A stretch of 64,000 nt of DNA. It comes from Osmia lignaria lignaria (Eukaryota > Arthropoda > Insecta > Hymenoptera > Megachilidae). Below the pieces are notes generated by a model. That model was not told the origin of the DNA, did not search any database, and saw only the letters and a list, made by a program, of their open reading frames with translations. The stretch is from positions 8,634,501-8,698,500 of the forward strand of contig NW_027478159.1 of assembly GCF_051020975.1 (NCBI RefSeq), in the 5' to 3' direction. The position numbers and the translations under genes are program-made. Shown here piece after piece: positions 51,101 through 63,885 of this stretch (positions within the stretch are counted from its first letter, which is position 1; every line of letters begins with the position of its first letter).

Positions 51101-52309
51101 CCGTGGCCCCTTTCTTTGAGATAACTCTGCACTATTGCGAGCTGTAAATGCCACTTCCAGCTTAGCTGTGCAGAAGAAGAACAACAAGAAGAAGAAATAT
51201 CTCGAAATATGTCCGTCAGGCCCCTTCCCTTGAGATATATCTGCAAATATCTCGGAAACGAAGCGAGCTATGACAAAATGTTAAGAGACCTTTTTTGTAG
51301 AGAATTATGTTTCCTACAATTTATGTTGTATGATATTTTTTGATCAGAAGCGTAGTTTTCGAGATATATCGAGATATTTAAAAGTTCCGAAGCCGCACCA
51401 ACATAATAGGGATACAGAAACACCGTGGCCCCTTTCTTTGAGATAACTCTGCACTAGTGCGAGCCGCAAATGCCACTTCCAGCTTAGCTGTGCAGAAGAA
51501 GAACAACAAGAAGAAGAAATATCTCGAAATATGTCCGTCAGGCCCCTTCCCTTGAGATATATCTGCAAATATCTCGGAAACGAAGCGAGCTATGGCAAAA
51601 TATTAACAGACCTTTTTTGTAGAGAATTATGTTTCATACAATTTATGTTCTATGATATTTTTTGATCAGAAGCGTAGTTTTCGAGATACATCGAGATATT
51701 TAAAAGTTCCGAAGCCGCACCAACATAATAGAGATACAGAAACACCGTGGCCCCTTTCTTTGAGATAACTCTGCACTAGTGCGAGCCGCAAATGCCACTT
51801 CCAGCTTAGCTGTGCAGAAGAAGAACAACAAGAAGAAGAAATATCTCGAAATATGTCCGTCAGGCCCCTTCCCTTGAGATAAATCTGCAAATATCTCGGA
51901 AACGAAGCGAGCTATGGCAAAATGTTAAGAGACCTTTTTTGTAGAGAATTAAGTTTCCTACTTTTTATCTTCTATGATATTTTTTGATCAGATGCGTAGT
52001 TCTCGAGATATATCAAGATATTTAAAAGTTCCGAAGCCGCACCAACATAATAGAGATACAGAAACACCGTGGCCCCTTTCTTTGAGATAACTCTGCACTA
52101 GTGCGAGCCGCAAATGCCACTTCCAGCTTAGCTGTGCAGAAGAAGAACAACAAGAAGAAGAAATATCTCGAAATATGTCCGTCAGGCCCCTTCCCTTGAG
52201 ATAAATCTGCAAATATCTCGGAAACGAAGCGAGCTATGGCCAATTGTTAAGAGACCTTTTTTGTAGAGAATTAAGTTTCCTACTTTTTATGTTCTATGAT
52301 ATTTTTTGA
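48124..52309. repeat. Thirteen-monomer block, copy 1 (partner at 59700-63885)
   Basis: Monomers 48124 to 51988 match 59700 to 63564 in order at 11,576 bp (36 x 322 minus two 8-bp deletions). Markers private to this pair include TAGTGATAC (48768/60344), CAATGTATG with GAACCGTAG (49734/61310), TTATGCTCTATG (50378/61954) and TTTCATACAATTT (51666/63242). Inside the block, 48768-50055 and 50700-51987 repeat at 1932 bp, again six monomers. The last monomer (51988) ends with CCAATTG and diverges from 63564 in its tail. Confidence 0.87.
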
Positions 52310-55300
52310 TCAGATGCGTAGTTCTCGAGATATATCAAGATATTTAAAAGTTCCGAAGCCGCACCAACATAATAGAGATACAGAAACACCGTGGCCCCTT
52401 TCTTTGAGATAACTCTGCACTATTGTGAGCTGTAAATGCCACTTCCAGTTTAGCTGTGCAGAAGAAGAACAACAAGAAGAAGAAATATCTCGAAATATGT
52501 CCGTCAGGCCCCTTCCCTTGAGATAAATCTGCAAATATCTCGGAAACGAAGCGAGCTATGGCAAAATGTTAAGAGACCTTTTTTGTAGAGAATTAAGTTT
52601 CCTACTTTTTATGTTCTATAATATTTTTTGATCAGATGCGTAGTTCTCGAGATATATCAAGATATTTAAAAGTTCCGAAGCCGCACCAACATAATAGAGA
52701 TACAGAAACACCGTGGCCCCTTTCTTTGAGATAACTCTGCACTATTGTGAGCTGTAAATGCCACTTCCAGCTTAGCTGTGCAGAAGAAGAACAACAAGAA
52801 GAAGAAATATCTCGAAATCTGTCCGACAGGCCCCTTCCCTTGAGATAAATCTGCAAATATCTCGGAAACGAAGCGAGCTATGGCTAAACGTTAAGAAACC
52901 TTTTTTGTAGAGAATTAAGTTTCCTACTTTTTATGTTGTATGATATTTTTTGATCAGATCTCGAGATATATCAAGATATTTAAAAGTTCCGAAGCCGCAC
53001 CAACATAATAGAGATACAGAAACACCGTGGCCCCTTTCTTTGAGATAACTCTGCACTATTGCGAGCTGCAAATGCCACTTCCAGCTTAGCTGTGCAGAAG
53101 AAGAACATCAAGAAGAAGAAATATCTCGATTAATGTCCGTCAGGCCCCTTCCCTTGAGATAAATCTGCAAATATCTCGGAAACGAAGAGGGCTATGGCAA
53201 AATGTTAAGAGACCTTTTTTGTAGAGAATTAAGTTTCCTACTTTTTATGTTCTATGATATTTTTTGATCAGATGCGTAGTTCTCGAGATATATCAAGATA
53301 TTTAAAAGTTCCGAAGCCGCACCAACATAATAGAGATACAGAAACACCGTGGCCCCTTTCTTTGAGATAACTCTGCACTATTGCGAGCTGCAAATGCCAC
53401 TTCCAGCTTAGCTGTGCAGAGGAAGAACAACAAGAAGAAGAAATATCTCGAAATATGTCCGTCAGGCCAGTTCCTTTGAGCTGAATCTGCAAATATCTCG
53501 GAAACGAAGCGAGCTATGGCAAAATGTTAAGAGGCCTTTTTTGTAGAGAATTAAGTTTCCTACTTTTTATGTTCTATGATATTTTTTGATCAGATGCGTA
53601 GTTCTCGAGATATATCAAGATATTTAAAAGTTCCGAAGCCGCACCAACATAAAAGAGATACAGAAACACCGTGGCCCCTTTCTTTGAGATAACTCTGCAC
53701 TAGTGCGAGCCGCAAATGCCACTTCCAGCTTAGCTGTGCAGAAGAAGAACAACAAGAAGAAGAAATATCTCGAAATATGTCCGTCAGGCCCCTTCCCTTG
53801 AGATAAATCTGCAAATATCTCGGAAACGAAGTGAGCTATGGCAAAATGTTAAGAGACGTTTTTTGTAGAGAATTATGTTTCCTACAATTTATGTTCTATG
53901 ATATTTTTTGGTCAGAAGCGTAGTTTTCGAGATATATCGAGATATTTAAAAGTTCCGAAGCCGCACCAACATAATAGGGATACAGAAACACCGTGGCCCC
54001 TTTCTTTGAGATAACTCTGCACTATTGCGAGCTGGAAATGCCACTTCCAGTTTAGCTGTGCAGAAGAAGAACAACAAGAAGAAGAAATATCTCGAAATAT
54101 GTCCGTTAGGCCCCTTCCCTTGAGATAAATCTGCAAATATCTCGGAAACGAAGCGAGCTATGGCAAAATGTTAAGAGACCTCTTTTGTAGAGAATTAAGT
54201 TTCCTACTTTTTATGTTCTATGATATTTTTTGATCAGATGCGTAGTTCTCGAGATATATCAAGATATTTAAAAGTTCCGAAGCCGCACCAACATAATAGA
54301 GATACAGAAACACCGTGGCCCCTTTCTTTGAGATAACTCTGCACTATTGCGAGCTGTAAATGCCACTTCCAGCTTAGCTGTGCAGAAGAAGAACAACAAG
54401 AAGAAGAAATATCTCGAAATATGTCCGTCAGGCCCCTTCCCTTGAGATATATCTGCAAATATCTCGGAAACGAAGCGAGCTATGACAAAATGTTAAGAGA
54501 CCTTTTTTGTAGAGAATTATGTTTCCTACAATTTATGTTGTATGATATTTTTTGATCAGAAGCGTAGTTGTCGAGATATATCGAGATATTTAAAAGTTCC
54601 GAAGCCGCACCAACATAATAGGGATACAGAAACACCGTGGCCCCTTTCTTTGAGATAACTCTGCACTAGTGCGAGCCGCAAATGCCACTTCCAGCTTAGC
54701 TGTGCAGAAGAAGAACAACAAGAAGAAGAAATATCTCGAAATATGTCCGTCAGGCCCCTTCCCTTGAGATATATCTGCAAATATCTCGGAAACGAAGCGA
54801 GCTATGGCAAAATATTAACAGACCTTTTTTGTAGAGAATTATGTTTCCTACAATTTATGTTCTATGATATTTTTTGATCAGAAGCGTAGTTTTCGAGATA
54901 CATCGAGATATTTAAAAGTTCCGAAGCCGCACCAACATAATAGAGATACAGAAACACCGTGGCCCCTTTCTTTGAGATAACTCTGCACTAGTGCGAGCCG
55001 CAAATGCCACTTCCAGCTTAGCTGTGCAGAAGAAGAACAACAAGAAGAAGAAATATCTCGAAATATGTCCGTCAGGCCCCTTCCCTTGAGATAAATCTGC
55101 AAATATCTCGGAAACGAAGCGAGCTATGGCAAAATGTTAAGAGACCTTTTTTGTAGAGAATTAAGTTTCCTACTTTTTATCTTCTATGATATTTTTTGAT
55201 CAGATGCGTAGTTCTCGAGATATATCAAGATATTTAAAAGTTCCGAAGCCGCACCAACATAATAGAGATACAGAAACACCGTGGCCCCTTTCTTTGAGAT

Positions 55301-56165
55301 AACTCTGCACTATTGTGAGCTGTAAATGCCACTTCCAGCTTAGCTGTGCAGAAGAAGAACAACAAGAAGAAGAAATATCTCGAAATATGTCCGTTAGGCC
55401 CCTTCCCTTGAGATAAATCTGCAAATATCTCGGAAACGAAGCGAGCTATGGCAAAATGTTAAGAGACCTTTTTTGTAGAGAATTAAGTTTCCTACTTTTT
55501 ATGTTCTATGATATTTTTTGATCAGATGCGTAGTTCTCGAGATATATCAAGATATTTAAAAGTTCCGAAGCCGCACCAACATAATAGAGATACAGAAACA
55601 CCGTGGCCCCTTTCTTTGAGATAACTCTGCACTATTGCGAGCTGTAAATGCCACTTCCAGCTTAGCTGTGCAGAAGAAGAACAACAAGAAGAAGAAATAT
55701 CTCGAAATATGTCCGTCAGGCCCCTTCCCTTGAGATATATCTGCAAATATCTCGGAAACGAAGCGAGCTATTGCAAAATGTTGAGAGACCTTTTTTGTAG
55801 AGAATTATGTTTCCTACAATTTATGTTCTATGATATTTTTTGATCAGATGCGTAGTTCTCGAGATATATCAAGATATTTAAAAGTTCCGAAGCCGCACCA
55901 ACATAATAGAGATACAGAAACACCGTGGCCCCTTTCTTTGAGATAACTCTGCACTATTGCGAGCTGCAAATGCCACTTCCAGCTTAGCTGTGCAGAAGAA
56001 GAACATCAAGAAGAAGAAATATCTCGATTAATGTCCGTCAGGCCCCTTCCCTTGAGATAAATCTGCAAATATCTCGGAAACGAAGAGGGCTATGGCAAAA
56101 TGTTAAGAGACCTTTTTTGTAGAGAATTAAGTTTCCTACTTTTTATGTTCTATGATATTTTTTGA
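52310..56165. repeat. Twelve-monomer HOR (3856 bp) with 8-bp deletion tag, copy 1
   Basis: Monomers 52310, 52632, 52954 (314 bp), 53268, 53590, 53912, 54234, 54556, 54878, 55200, 55522 and 55844. The unit is 12 x 322 minus 8. The deletion junction is at 52959/52960. Monomers 53268-54233 are the same types as 46192-47157 and 48124-49089, so the 12-mer reuses half of the earlier 6-mer. It recurs directly at 56166. Confidence 0.9.
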
Positions 56166-59100
56166 TCAGATGCGTAGTTCTCGAGATATATCAAGATATT
56201 TAAAAGTTCCGAAGCCGCACCAACATAATAGAGATACAGAAACACCGTGGCCCCTTTCTTTGAGATAACTCTGCACTATTGTGAGCTGTAAATGCCACTT
56301 CCAGTTTAGCTGTGCAGAAGAAGAACAACAAGAAGAAGAAATATCTCGAAATATGTCCGTCAGGCCCCTTCCCTTGAGATAAATCTGCAAATATCTCGGA
56401 AACGAAGCGAGCTATGGCAAAATGTTAAGAGACCTTTTTTGTAGAGAATTAAGTTTCCTACTTTTTATGTTCTATAATATTTTTTGATCAGATGCGTAGT
56501 TCTCGAGATATATCAAGATATTTAAAAGTTCCGAAGCCGCACCAACATAATAGAGATACAGAAACACCGTGGCCCCTTTCTTTGAGATAACTCTGCACTA
56601 TTGTGAGCTGTAAATGCCACTTCCAGCTTAGCTGTGCAGAAGAAGAACAACAAGAAGAAGAAATATCTCGAAATCTGTCCGACAGGCCCCTTCCCTTGAG
56701 ATAAATCTGCAAATATCTCGGAAACGAAGCGAGCTATGGCTAAACGTTAAGAAACCTTTTTTGTAGAGAATTAAGTTTCCTACTTTTTATGTTGTATGAT
56801 ATTTTTTGATCAGATCTCGAGATATATCAAGATATTTAAAAGTTCCGAAGCCGCACCAACATAATAGAGATACAGAAACACCGTGGCCCCTTTCTTTGAG
56901 ATAACTCTGCACTATTGCGAGCTGCAAATGCCACTTCCAGCTTAGCTGTGCAGAAGAAGAACATCAAGAAGAAGAAATATCTCGATTAATGTCCGTCAGG
57001 CCCCTTCCCTTGAGATAAATCTGCAAATATCTCGGAAACGAAGAGGGCTATGGCAAAATGTTAAGAGACCTTTTTTGTAGAGAATTAAGTTTCCTACTTT
57101 TTATGTTCTATGATATTTTTTGATCAGATGCGTAGTTCTCGAGATATATCAAGATATTTAAAAGTTCCGAAGCCGCACCAACATAATAGAGATACAGAAA
57201 CACCGTGGCCCCTTTCTTTGAGATAACTCTGCACTATTGCGAGCTGCAAATGCCACTTCCAGCTTAGCTGTGCAGAGGAAGAACAACAAGAAGAAGAAAT
57301 ATCTCGAAATATGTCCGTCAGGCCAGTTCCTTTGAGCTGAATCTGCAAATATCTCGGAAACGAAGCGAGCTATGGCAAAATGTTAAGAGGCCTTTTTTGT
57401 AGAGAATTAAGTTTCCTACTTTTTATGTTCTATGATATTTTTTGATCAGATGCGTAGTTCTCGAGATATATCAAGATATTTAAAAGTTCCGAAGCCGCAC
57501 CAACATAAAAGAGATACAGAAACACCGTGGCCCCTTTCTTTGAGATAACTCTGCACTAGTGCGAGCCGCAAATGCCACTTCCAGCTTAGCTGTGCAGAAG
57601 AAGAACAACAAGAAGAAGAAATATCTCGAAATATGTCCGTCAGGCCCCTTCCCTTGAGATAAATCTGCAAATATCTCGGAAACGAAGTGAGCTATGGCAA
57701 AATGTTAAGAGACGTTTTTTGTAGAGAATTATGTTTCCTACAATTTATGTTCTATGATATTTTTTGGTCAGAAGCGTAGTTTTCGAGATATATCGAGATA
57801 TTTAAAAGTTCCGAAGCCGCACCAACATAATAGGGATACAGAAACACCGTGGCCCCTTTCTTTGAGATAACTCTGCACTATTGCGAGCTGGAAATGCCAC
57901 TTCCAGTTTAGCTGTGCAGAAGAAGAACAACAAGAAGAAGAAATATCTCGAAATATGTCCGTTAGGCCCCTTCCCTTGAGATAAATCTGCAAATATCTCG
58001 GAAACGAAGCGAGCTATGGCAAAATGTTAAGAGACCTCTTTTGTAGAGAATTAAGTTTCCTACTTTTTATGTTCTATGATATTTTTTGATCAGATGCGTA
58101 GTTCTCGAGATATATCAAGATATTTAAAAGTTCCGAAGCCGCACCAACATAATAGAGATACAGAAACACCGTGGCCCCTTTCTTTGAGATAACTCTGCAC
58201 TATTGCGAGCTGTAAATGCCACTTCCAGCTTAGCTGTGCAGAAGAAGAACAACAAGAAGAAGAAATATCTCGAAATATGTCCGTCAGGCCCCTTCCCTTG
58301 AGATATATCTGCAAATATCTCGGAAACGAAGCGAGCTATGACAAAATGTTAAGAGACCTTTTTTGTAGAGAATTATGTTTCCTACAATTTATGTTGTATG
58401 ATATTTTTTGATCAGAAGCGTAGTTGTCGAGATATATCGAGATATTTAAAAGTTCCGAAGCCGCACCAACATAATAGGGATACAGAAACACCGTGGCCCC
58501 TTTCTTTGAGATAACTCTGCACTAGTGCGAGCCGCAAATGCCACTTCCAGCTTAGCTGTGCAGAAGAAGAACAACAAGAAGAAGAAATATCTCGAAATAT
58601 GTCCGTCAGGCCCCTTCCCTTGAGATATATCTGCAAATATCTCGGAAACGAAGCGAGCTATGGCAAAATATTAACAGACCTTTTTTGTAGAGAATTATGT
58701 TTCCTACAATTTATGTTCTATGATATTTTTTGATCAGAAGCGTAGTTTTCGAGATACATCGAGATATTTAAAAGTTCCGAAGCCGCACCAACATAATAGA
58801 GATACAGAAACACCGTGGCCCCTTTCTTTGAGATAACTCTGCACTAGTGCGAGCCGCAAATGCCACTTCCAGCTTAGCTGTGCAGAAGAAGAACAACAAG
58901 AAGAAGAAATATCTCGAAATATGTCCGTCAGGCCCCTTCCCTTGAGATAAATCTGCAAATATCTCGGAAACGAAGCGAGCTATGGCAAAATGTTAAGAGA
59001 CCTTTTTTGTAGAGAATTAAGTTTCCTACTTTTTATCTTCTATGATATTTTTTGATCAGATGCGTAGTTCTCGAGATATATCAAGATATTTAAAAGTTCC

Positions 59101-59699
59101 GAAGCCGCACCAACATAATAGAGATACAGAAACACCGTGGCCCCTTTCTTTGAGATAACTCTGCACTATTGTGAGCTGTAAATGCCACTTCCAGCTTAGC
59201 TGTGCAGAAGAAGAACAACAAGAAGAAGAAATATCTCGAAATATGTCCGTTAGGCCCCTTCCCTTGAGATAAATCTGCAAATATCTCGGAAACGAAGCGA
59301 GCTATGGCAAAATGTTAAGAGACCTTTTTTGTAGAGAATTAAGTTTCCTACTTTTTATGTTCTATGATATTTTTTGATCAGATGCGTAGTTCTCGAGATA
59401 TATCAAGATATTTAAAAGTTCCGAAGCCGCACCAACATAATAGAGATACAGAAACACCGTGGCCCCTTTCTTTGAGATAACTCTGCACTATTGCGAGCTG
59501 TAAATGCCACTTCCAGCTTAGCTGTGCAGAAGAAGAACAACAAGAAGAAGAAATATCTCGATTAATGTCCGTCAGGCCCCTTCCCTTGAGATAAATCTGC
59601 AAATATCTCGGAAACGAAGAGGGCTATGGCAAAATGTTAAGAGACCTTTTTTGTAGAGAATTAAGTTTCCTACTTTTTATGTTCTATGATATTTTTTGA
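56166..59699. repeat. Twelve-monomer HOR with 8-bp deletion tag, copy 2 (11 monomers)
   Basis: Copies 52310 onward at 3856 bp, with the deletion junction at 56815/56816. I noticed no difference by eye over the first ten monomers. Its last monomer, 59378, is a chimera replacing two monomers of copy 1, so the copy is 3534 bp. Confidence 0.9.
59378..59699. repeat. Chimeric monomer (55522 front, 55844 back)
   Basis: The front has GCGAGCTGTAAATG and GAACAACAAG, as in 55522. The back has CGATTAATG and GAAGAGGGC, as in 55844, whose own middle reads GCGAGCTGC with ACATCAAG. The switch lies between about 59535 and 59562. It removes exactly one monomer, as in an in-register unequal crossover. Confidence 0.85.
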
Positions 59700-62600
59700 T
59701 CAGATGCGTAGTTCTCGAGATATATCAAGATATTTAAAAGTTCCGAAGCCGCACCAACATAATAGAGATACAGAAACACCGTGGCCCCTTTCTTTGAGAT
59801 AACTCTGCACTATTGCGAGCTGCAAATGCCACTTCCAGCTTAGCTGTGCAGAGGAAGAACAACAAGAAGAAGAAATATCTCGAAATATGTCCGTCAGGCC
59901 AGTTCCTTTGAGCTGAATCTGCAAATATCTCGGAAACGAAGCGAGCTATGGCAAAATGTTAAGAGGCCTTTTTTGTAGAGAATTAAGTTTCCTACTTTTT
60001 ATGTTCTATGATATTTTTTGATCAGATGCGTAGTTCTCGAGATATATCAAGATATTTAAAAGTTCCGAAGCCGCACCAACATAAAAGAGATACAGAAACA
60101 CCGTGGCCCCTTTCTTTGAGATAACTCTGCACTAGTGCGAGCCGCAAATGCCACTTCCAGCTTAGCTGTGCAGAAGAAGAACAACAAGAAGAAGAAATAT
60201 CTCGAAATATGTCCGTCAGGCCCCTTCCCTTGAGATAAATCTGCAAATATCTCGGAAACGAAGTGAGCTATGGCAAAATGTTAAGAGACGTTTTTTGTAG
60301 AGAATTATGTTTCCTACAATTTATGTTCTATGATATTTTTTGGTCAGAAGCGTAGTTTTCGAGATATATCGAGATATTTAAAAGTTCCGAAGCCGCACCA
60401 ACATAATAGTGATACAGAAACACCGTGGCCCCTTTCTTTGAGATAACTCTGCACTATTGCGAGCTGGAAATGCCACTTCCAGTTTAGCTGTGCAGAAGAA
60501 GAACAACAAGAAGAAGAAATATCTCGAAATATGTCCGTTAGGCCCCTTCCCTTGAGATAAATCTGCAAATATCTCGGAAACGAAGCGAGCTATGGCAAAA
60601 TGTTAAGAGACCTCTTTTGTAGAGAATTAAGTTTCCTACTTTTTATGTTCTATGATATTTTTTGATCAGATGCGTAGTTCTCGAGATATATCAAGATATT
60701 TAAAAGTTCCGAAGCCGCACCAACATAATAGAGATACAGAAACACCGTGGCCCCTTTCTTTGAGATAACTCTGCACTATTGCGAGCTGTAAATGCCACTT
60801 CCAGCTTAGCTGTGCAGAAGAAGAACAACAAGAAGAAGAAATATCTCGAAATATGTCCGTCAGGCCCCTTCCCTTGAGATATATCTGCAAATATCTCGGA
60901 AACGAAGCGAGCTATGACAAAATGTTAAGAGACCTTTTTTGTAGAGAATTATGTTTCCTACAATTTATGTTGTATGATATTTTTTGATCAGAAGCGTAGT
61001 TGTCGAGATATATCGAGATATTTAAAAGTTCCGAAGCCGCACCAACATAATAGGGATACAGAAACACCGTGGCCCCTTTCTTTGAGATAACTCTGCACTA
61101 GTGCGAGCCGCAAATGCCACTTCCAGCTTAGCTGTGCAGAAGAAGAACAACAAGAAGAAGAAATATCTCGAAATATGTCCGTCAGGCCCCTTCCCTTGAG
61201 ATATATCTGCAAATATCTCGGAAACGAAGCGAGCTATGGCAAAATATTAACAGACCTTTTTTGTAGAGAATTATGTTTCCTACAATGTATGTTCTATGAT
61301 ATTTTTTGATCAGAACCGTAGTTTTCGAGATACATCGAGATATTTAAAAGTTCCGAAGCCGCACCAACATAATAGAGATACAGAAACACCGTGGCCCCTT
61401 TCTTTGAGATAACTCTGCACTAGTGCGAGCCGCAAATGCCACTTCCAGCTTAGCTGTGCAGAAGAAGAACAACAAGAAGAAGAAATATCTCGAAATATGT
61501 CCGTCAGGCCCCTTCCCTTGAGATAAATCTGCAAATATCTCGGAAACGAAGCGAGCTATGGCAAAATGTTAAGAGACCTTTTTTGTAGAGAATTAAGTTT
61601 CCTACTTTTTATCTTCTATGATATTTTTTGATCAGATGCGTAGTTCTCGAGATATATCAAGATATTTAAAAGTTCCGAAGCCGCACCAACATAATAGAGA
61701 TACAGAAACACCGTGGCCCCTCTCTTTGAGATAACTCTGCACTATTGCGAGCTGGAAATGCCACTTCCAGTTTAGCTGTGCAGAAGAAGAACAACAAGAA
61801 GAAGAAATATCTCGAAATATGTCCGTTAGGCCCCTTCCCTTGAGATAAATCTGCAAATATCTCGGAAACGAAGCGAGCTATGGCAAAATGTTAAGAGACC
61901 TCTTTTGTAGAGAATTCTGTTTCCTACAATTTATGCTCTATGATATTTTTTGATCAGAAGCGTAGTTTTCGAGATATATCGAGATATTTAAAAGTTCCGA
62001 AGCCGCACCAACATAATAGAGATACAGAAACACCGTGGCCCCTTTCTTTGAGATAACTCTGCACTAGTGCGAGCCGCAAATGCCACTTCCAGCTTAGCTG
62101 TGCAGAAGAAGAACAACAAGAAGAAGAAATATCTCGAAATATGTCCGCCAGGCCCCTTCCCTTGAGATAAATCTGCAAATATCTCGGAAACGAAGTGAGC
62201 TATGGCAAAATGTTAAGAGACGTTTTTTGTAGAGAATTATGTTTCCTACAATTTATGTTCTATGATATTTTTTGGTCAGAAGCGTAGTTTTCGAGATATA
62301 TCGAGATATTTAAAAGTTCCGAAGCCGCACCAACATAATAGGGATACAGAAACACCGTGGCCCCTTTCTTTGAGATAACTCTGCACTATTGCGAGCTGGA
62401 AATGCCACTTCCAGTTTAGCTGTGCAGAAGAAGAACAACAAGAAGAAGAAATATCTCGAAATATGTCCGTTAGGCCCCTTCCCTTGAGATAAATCTGCAA
62501 ATATCTCGGAAACGAAGCGAGCTATGGCAAAATGTTAAGAGACCTCTTTTGTAGAGAATTAAGTTTCCTACTTTTTATGTTCTATGATATTTTTTGATCA

Positions 62601-63885
62601 GATGCGTAGTTCTCGAGATATATCAAGATATTTAAAAGTTCCGAAGCCGCACCAACATAATAGAGATACAGAAACACCGTGGCCCCTTTCTTTGAGATAA
62701 CTCTGCACTATTGCGAGCTGTAAATGCCACTTCCAGCTTAGCTGTGCAGAAGAAGAACAACAAGAAGAAGAAATATCTCGAAATATGTCCGTCAGGCCCC
62801 TTCCCTTGAGATATATCTGCAAATATCTCGGAAACGAAGCGAGCTATGACAAAATGTTAAGAGACCTTTTTTGTAGAGAATTATGTTTCCTACAATTTAT
62901 GTTGTATGATATTTTTTGATCAGAAGCGTAGTTTTCGAGATATATCGAGATATTTAAAAGTTCCGAAGCCGCACCAACATAATAGGGATACAGAAACACC
63001 GTGGCCCCTTTCTTTGAGATAACTCTGCACTAGTGCGAGCCGCAAATGCCACTTCCAGCTTAGCTGTGCAGAAGAAGAACAACAAGAAGAAGAAATATCT
63101 CGAAATATGTCCGTCAGGCCCCTTCCCTTGAGATATATCTGCAAATATCTCGGAAACGAAGCGAGCTATGGCAAAATATTAACAGACCTTTTTTGTAGAG
63201 AATTATGTTTCATACAATTTATGTTCTATGATATTTTTTGATCAGAAGCGTAGTTTTCGAGATACATCGAGATATTTAAAAGTTCCGAAGCCGCACCAAC
63301 ATAATAGAGATACAGAAACACCGTGGCCCCTTTCTTTGAGATAACTCTGCACTAGTGCGAGCCGCAAATGCCACTTCCAGCTTAGCTGTGCAGAAGAAGA
63401 ACAACAAGAAGAAGAAATATCTCGAAATATGTCCGTCAGGCCCCTTCCCTTGAGATAAATCTGCAAATATCTCGGAAACGAAGCGAGCTATGGCAAAATG
63501 TTAAGAGACCTTTTTTGTAGAGAATTAAGTTTCCTACTTTTTATCTTCTATGATATTTTTTGATCAGATGCGTAGTTCTCGAGATATATCAAGATATTTA
63601 AAAGTTCCGAAGCCGCACCAACATAATAGAGATACAGAAACACCGTGGCCCCTTTCTTTGAGATAACTCTGCACTAGTGCGAGCCGCAAATGCCACTTCC
63701 AGCTTAGCTGTGCAGAAGAAGAACAACAAGAAGAAGAAATATCTCGAAATATGTCCGTCAGGCCCCTTCCCTTGAGATATATCTGCAAATATCTCGGAAA
63801 CGAAGCGAGCTATGGCAAAATGTTAAGAGACCTTTTTTGTAGAGAATTCTGTTTCCTACAATTTATGCTCTATGATATTTTTTGA
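59700..63885. repeat. Thirteen-monomer block, copy 2 (partner at 48124-52309)
   Basis: Same order and private markers as 48124-52309. One difference seen is CCGCCAGG near 62147 where the partner has CCGTCAGG. The copy lies 11,576 bp from its partner with the 3856-bp HORs between, so it is not a simple tandem duplication. Its last monomer (63564) ends with GATATATC and is followed by a 50378/61954-type front, unlike the partner. Confidence 0.87.

Noticed and set aside
157..63788. Minus-strand frame of about 74 codons recurring in most monomers
   Set aside because: It starts with TTG, not ATG. Because 322 is not a multiple of 3, the frame shifts from one monomer to the next. Whole families break it with stops (CTAATG gives TAG, ACATCAAG gives TGA) without other decay. 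Amino-acid-changing variants are common, and no domain is recognisable. Its persistence is explained by sequence homogenisation.
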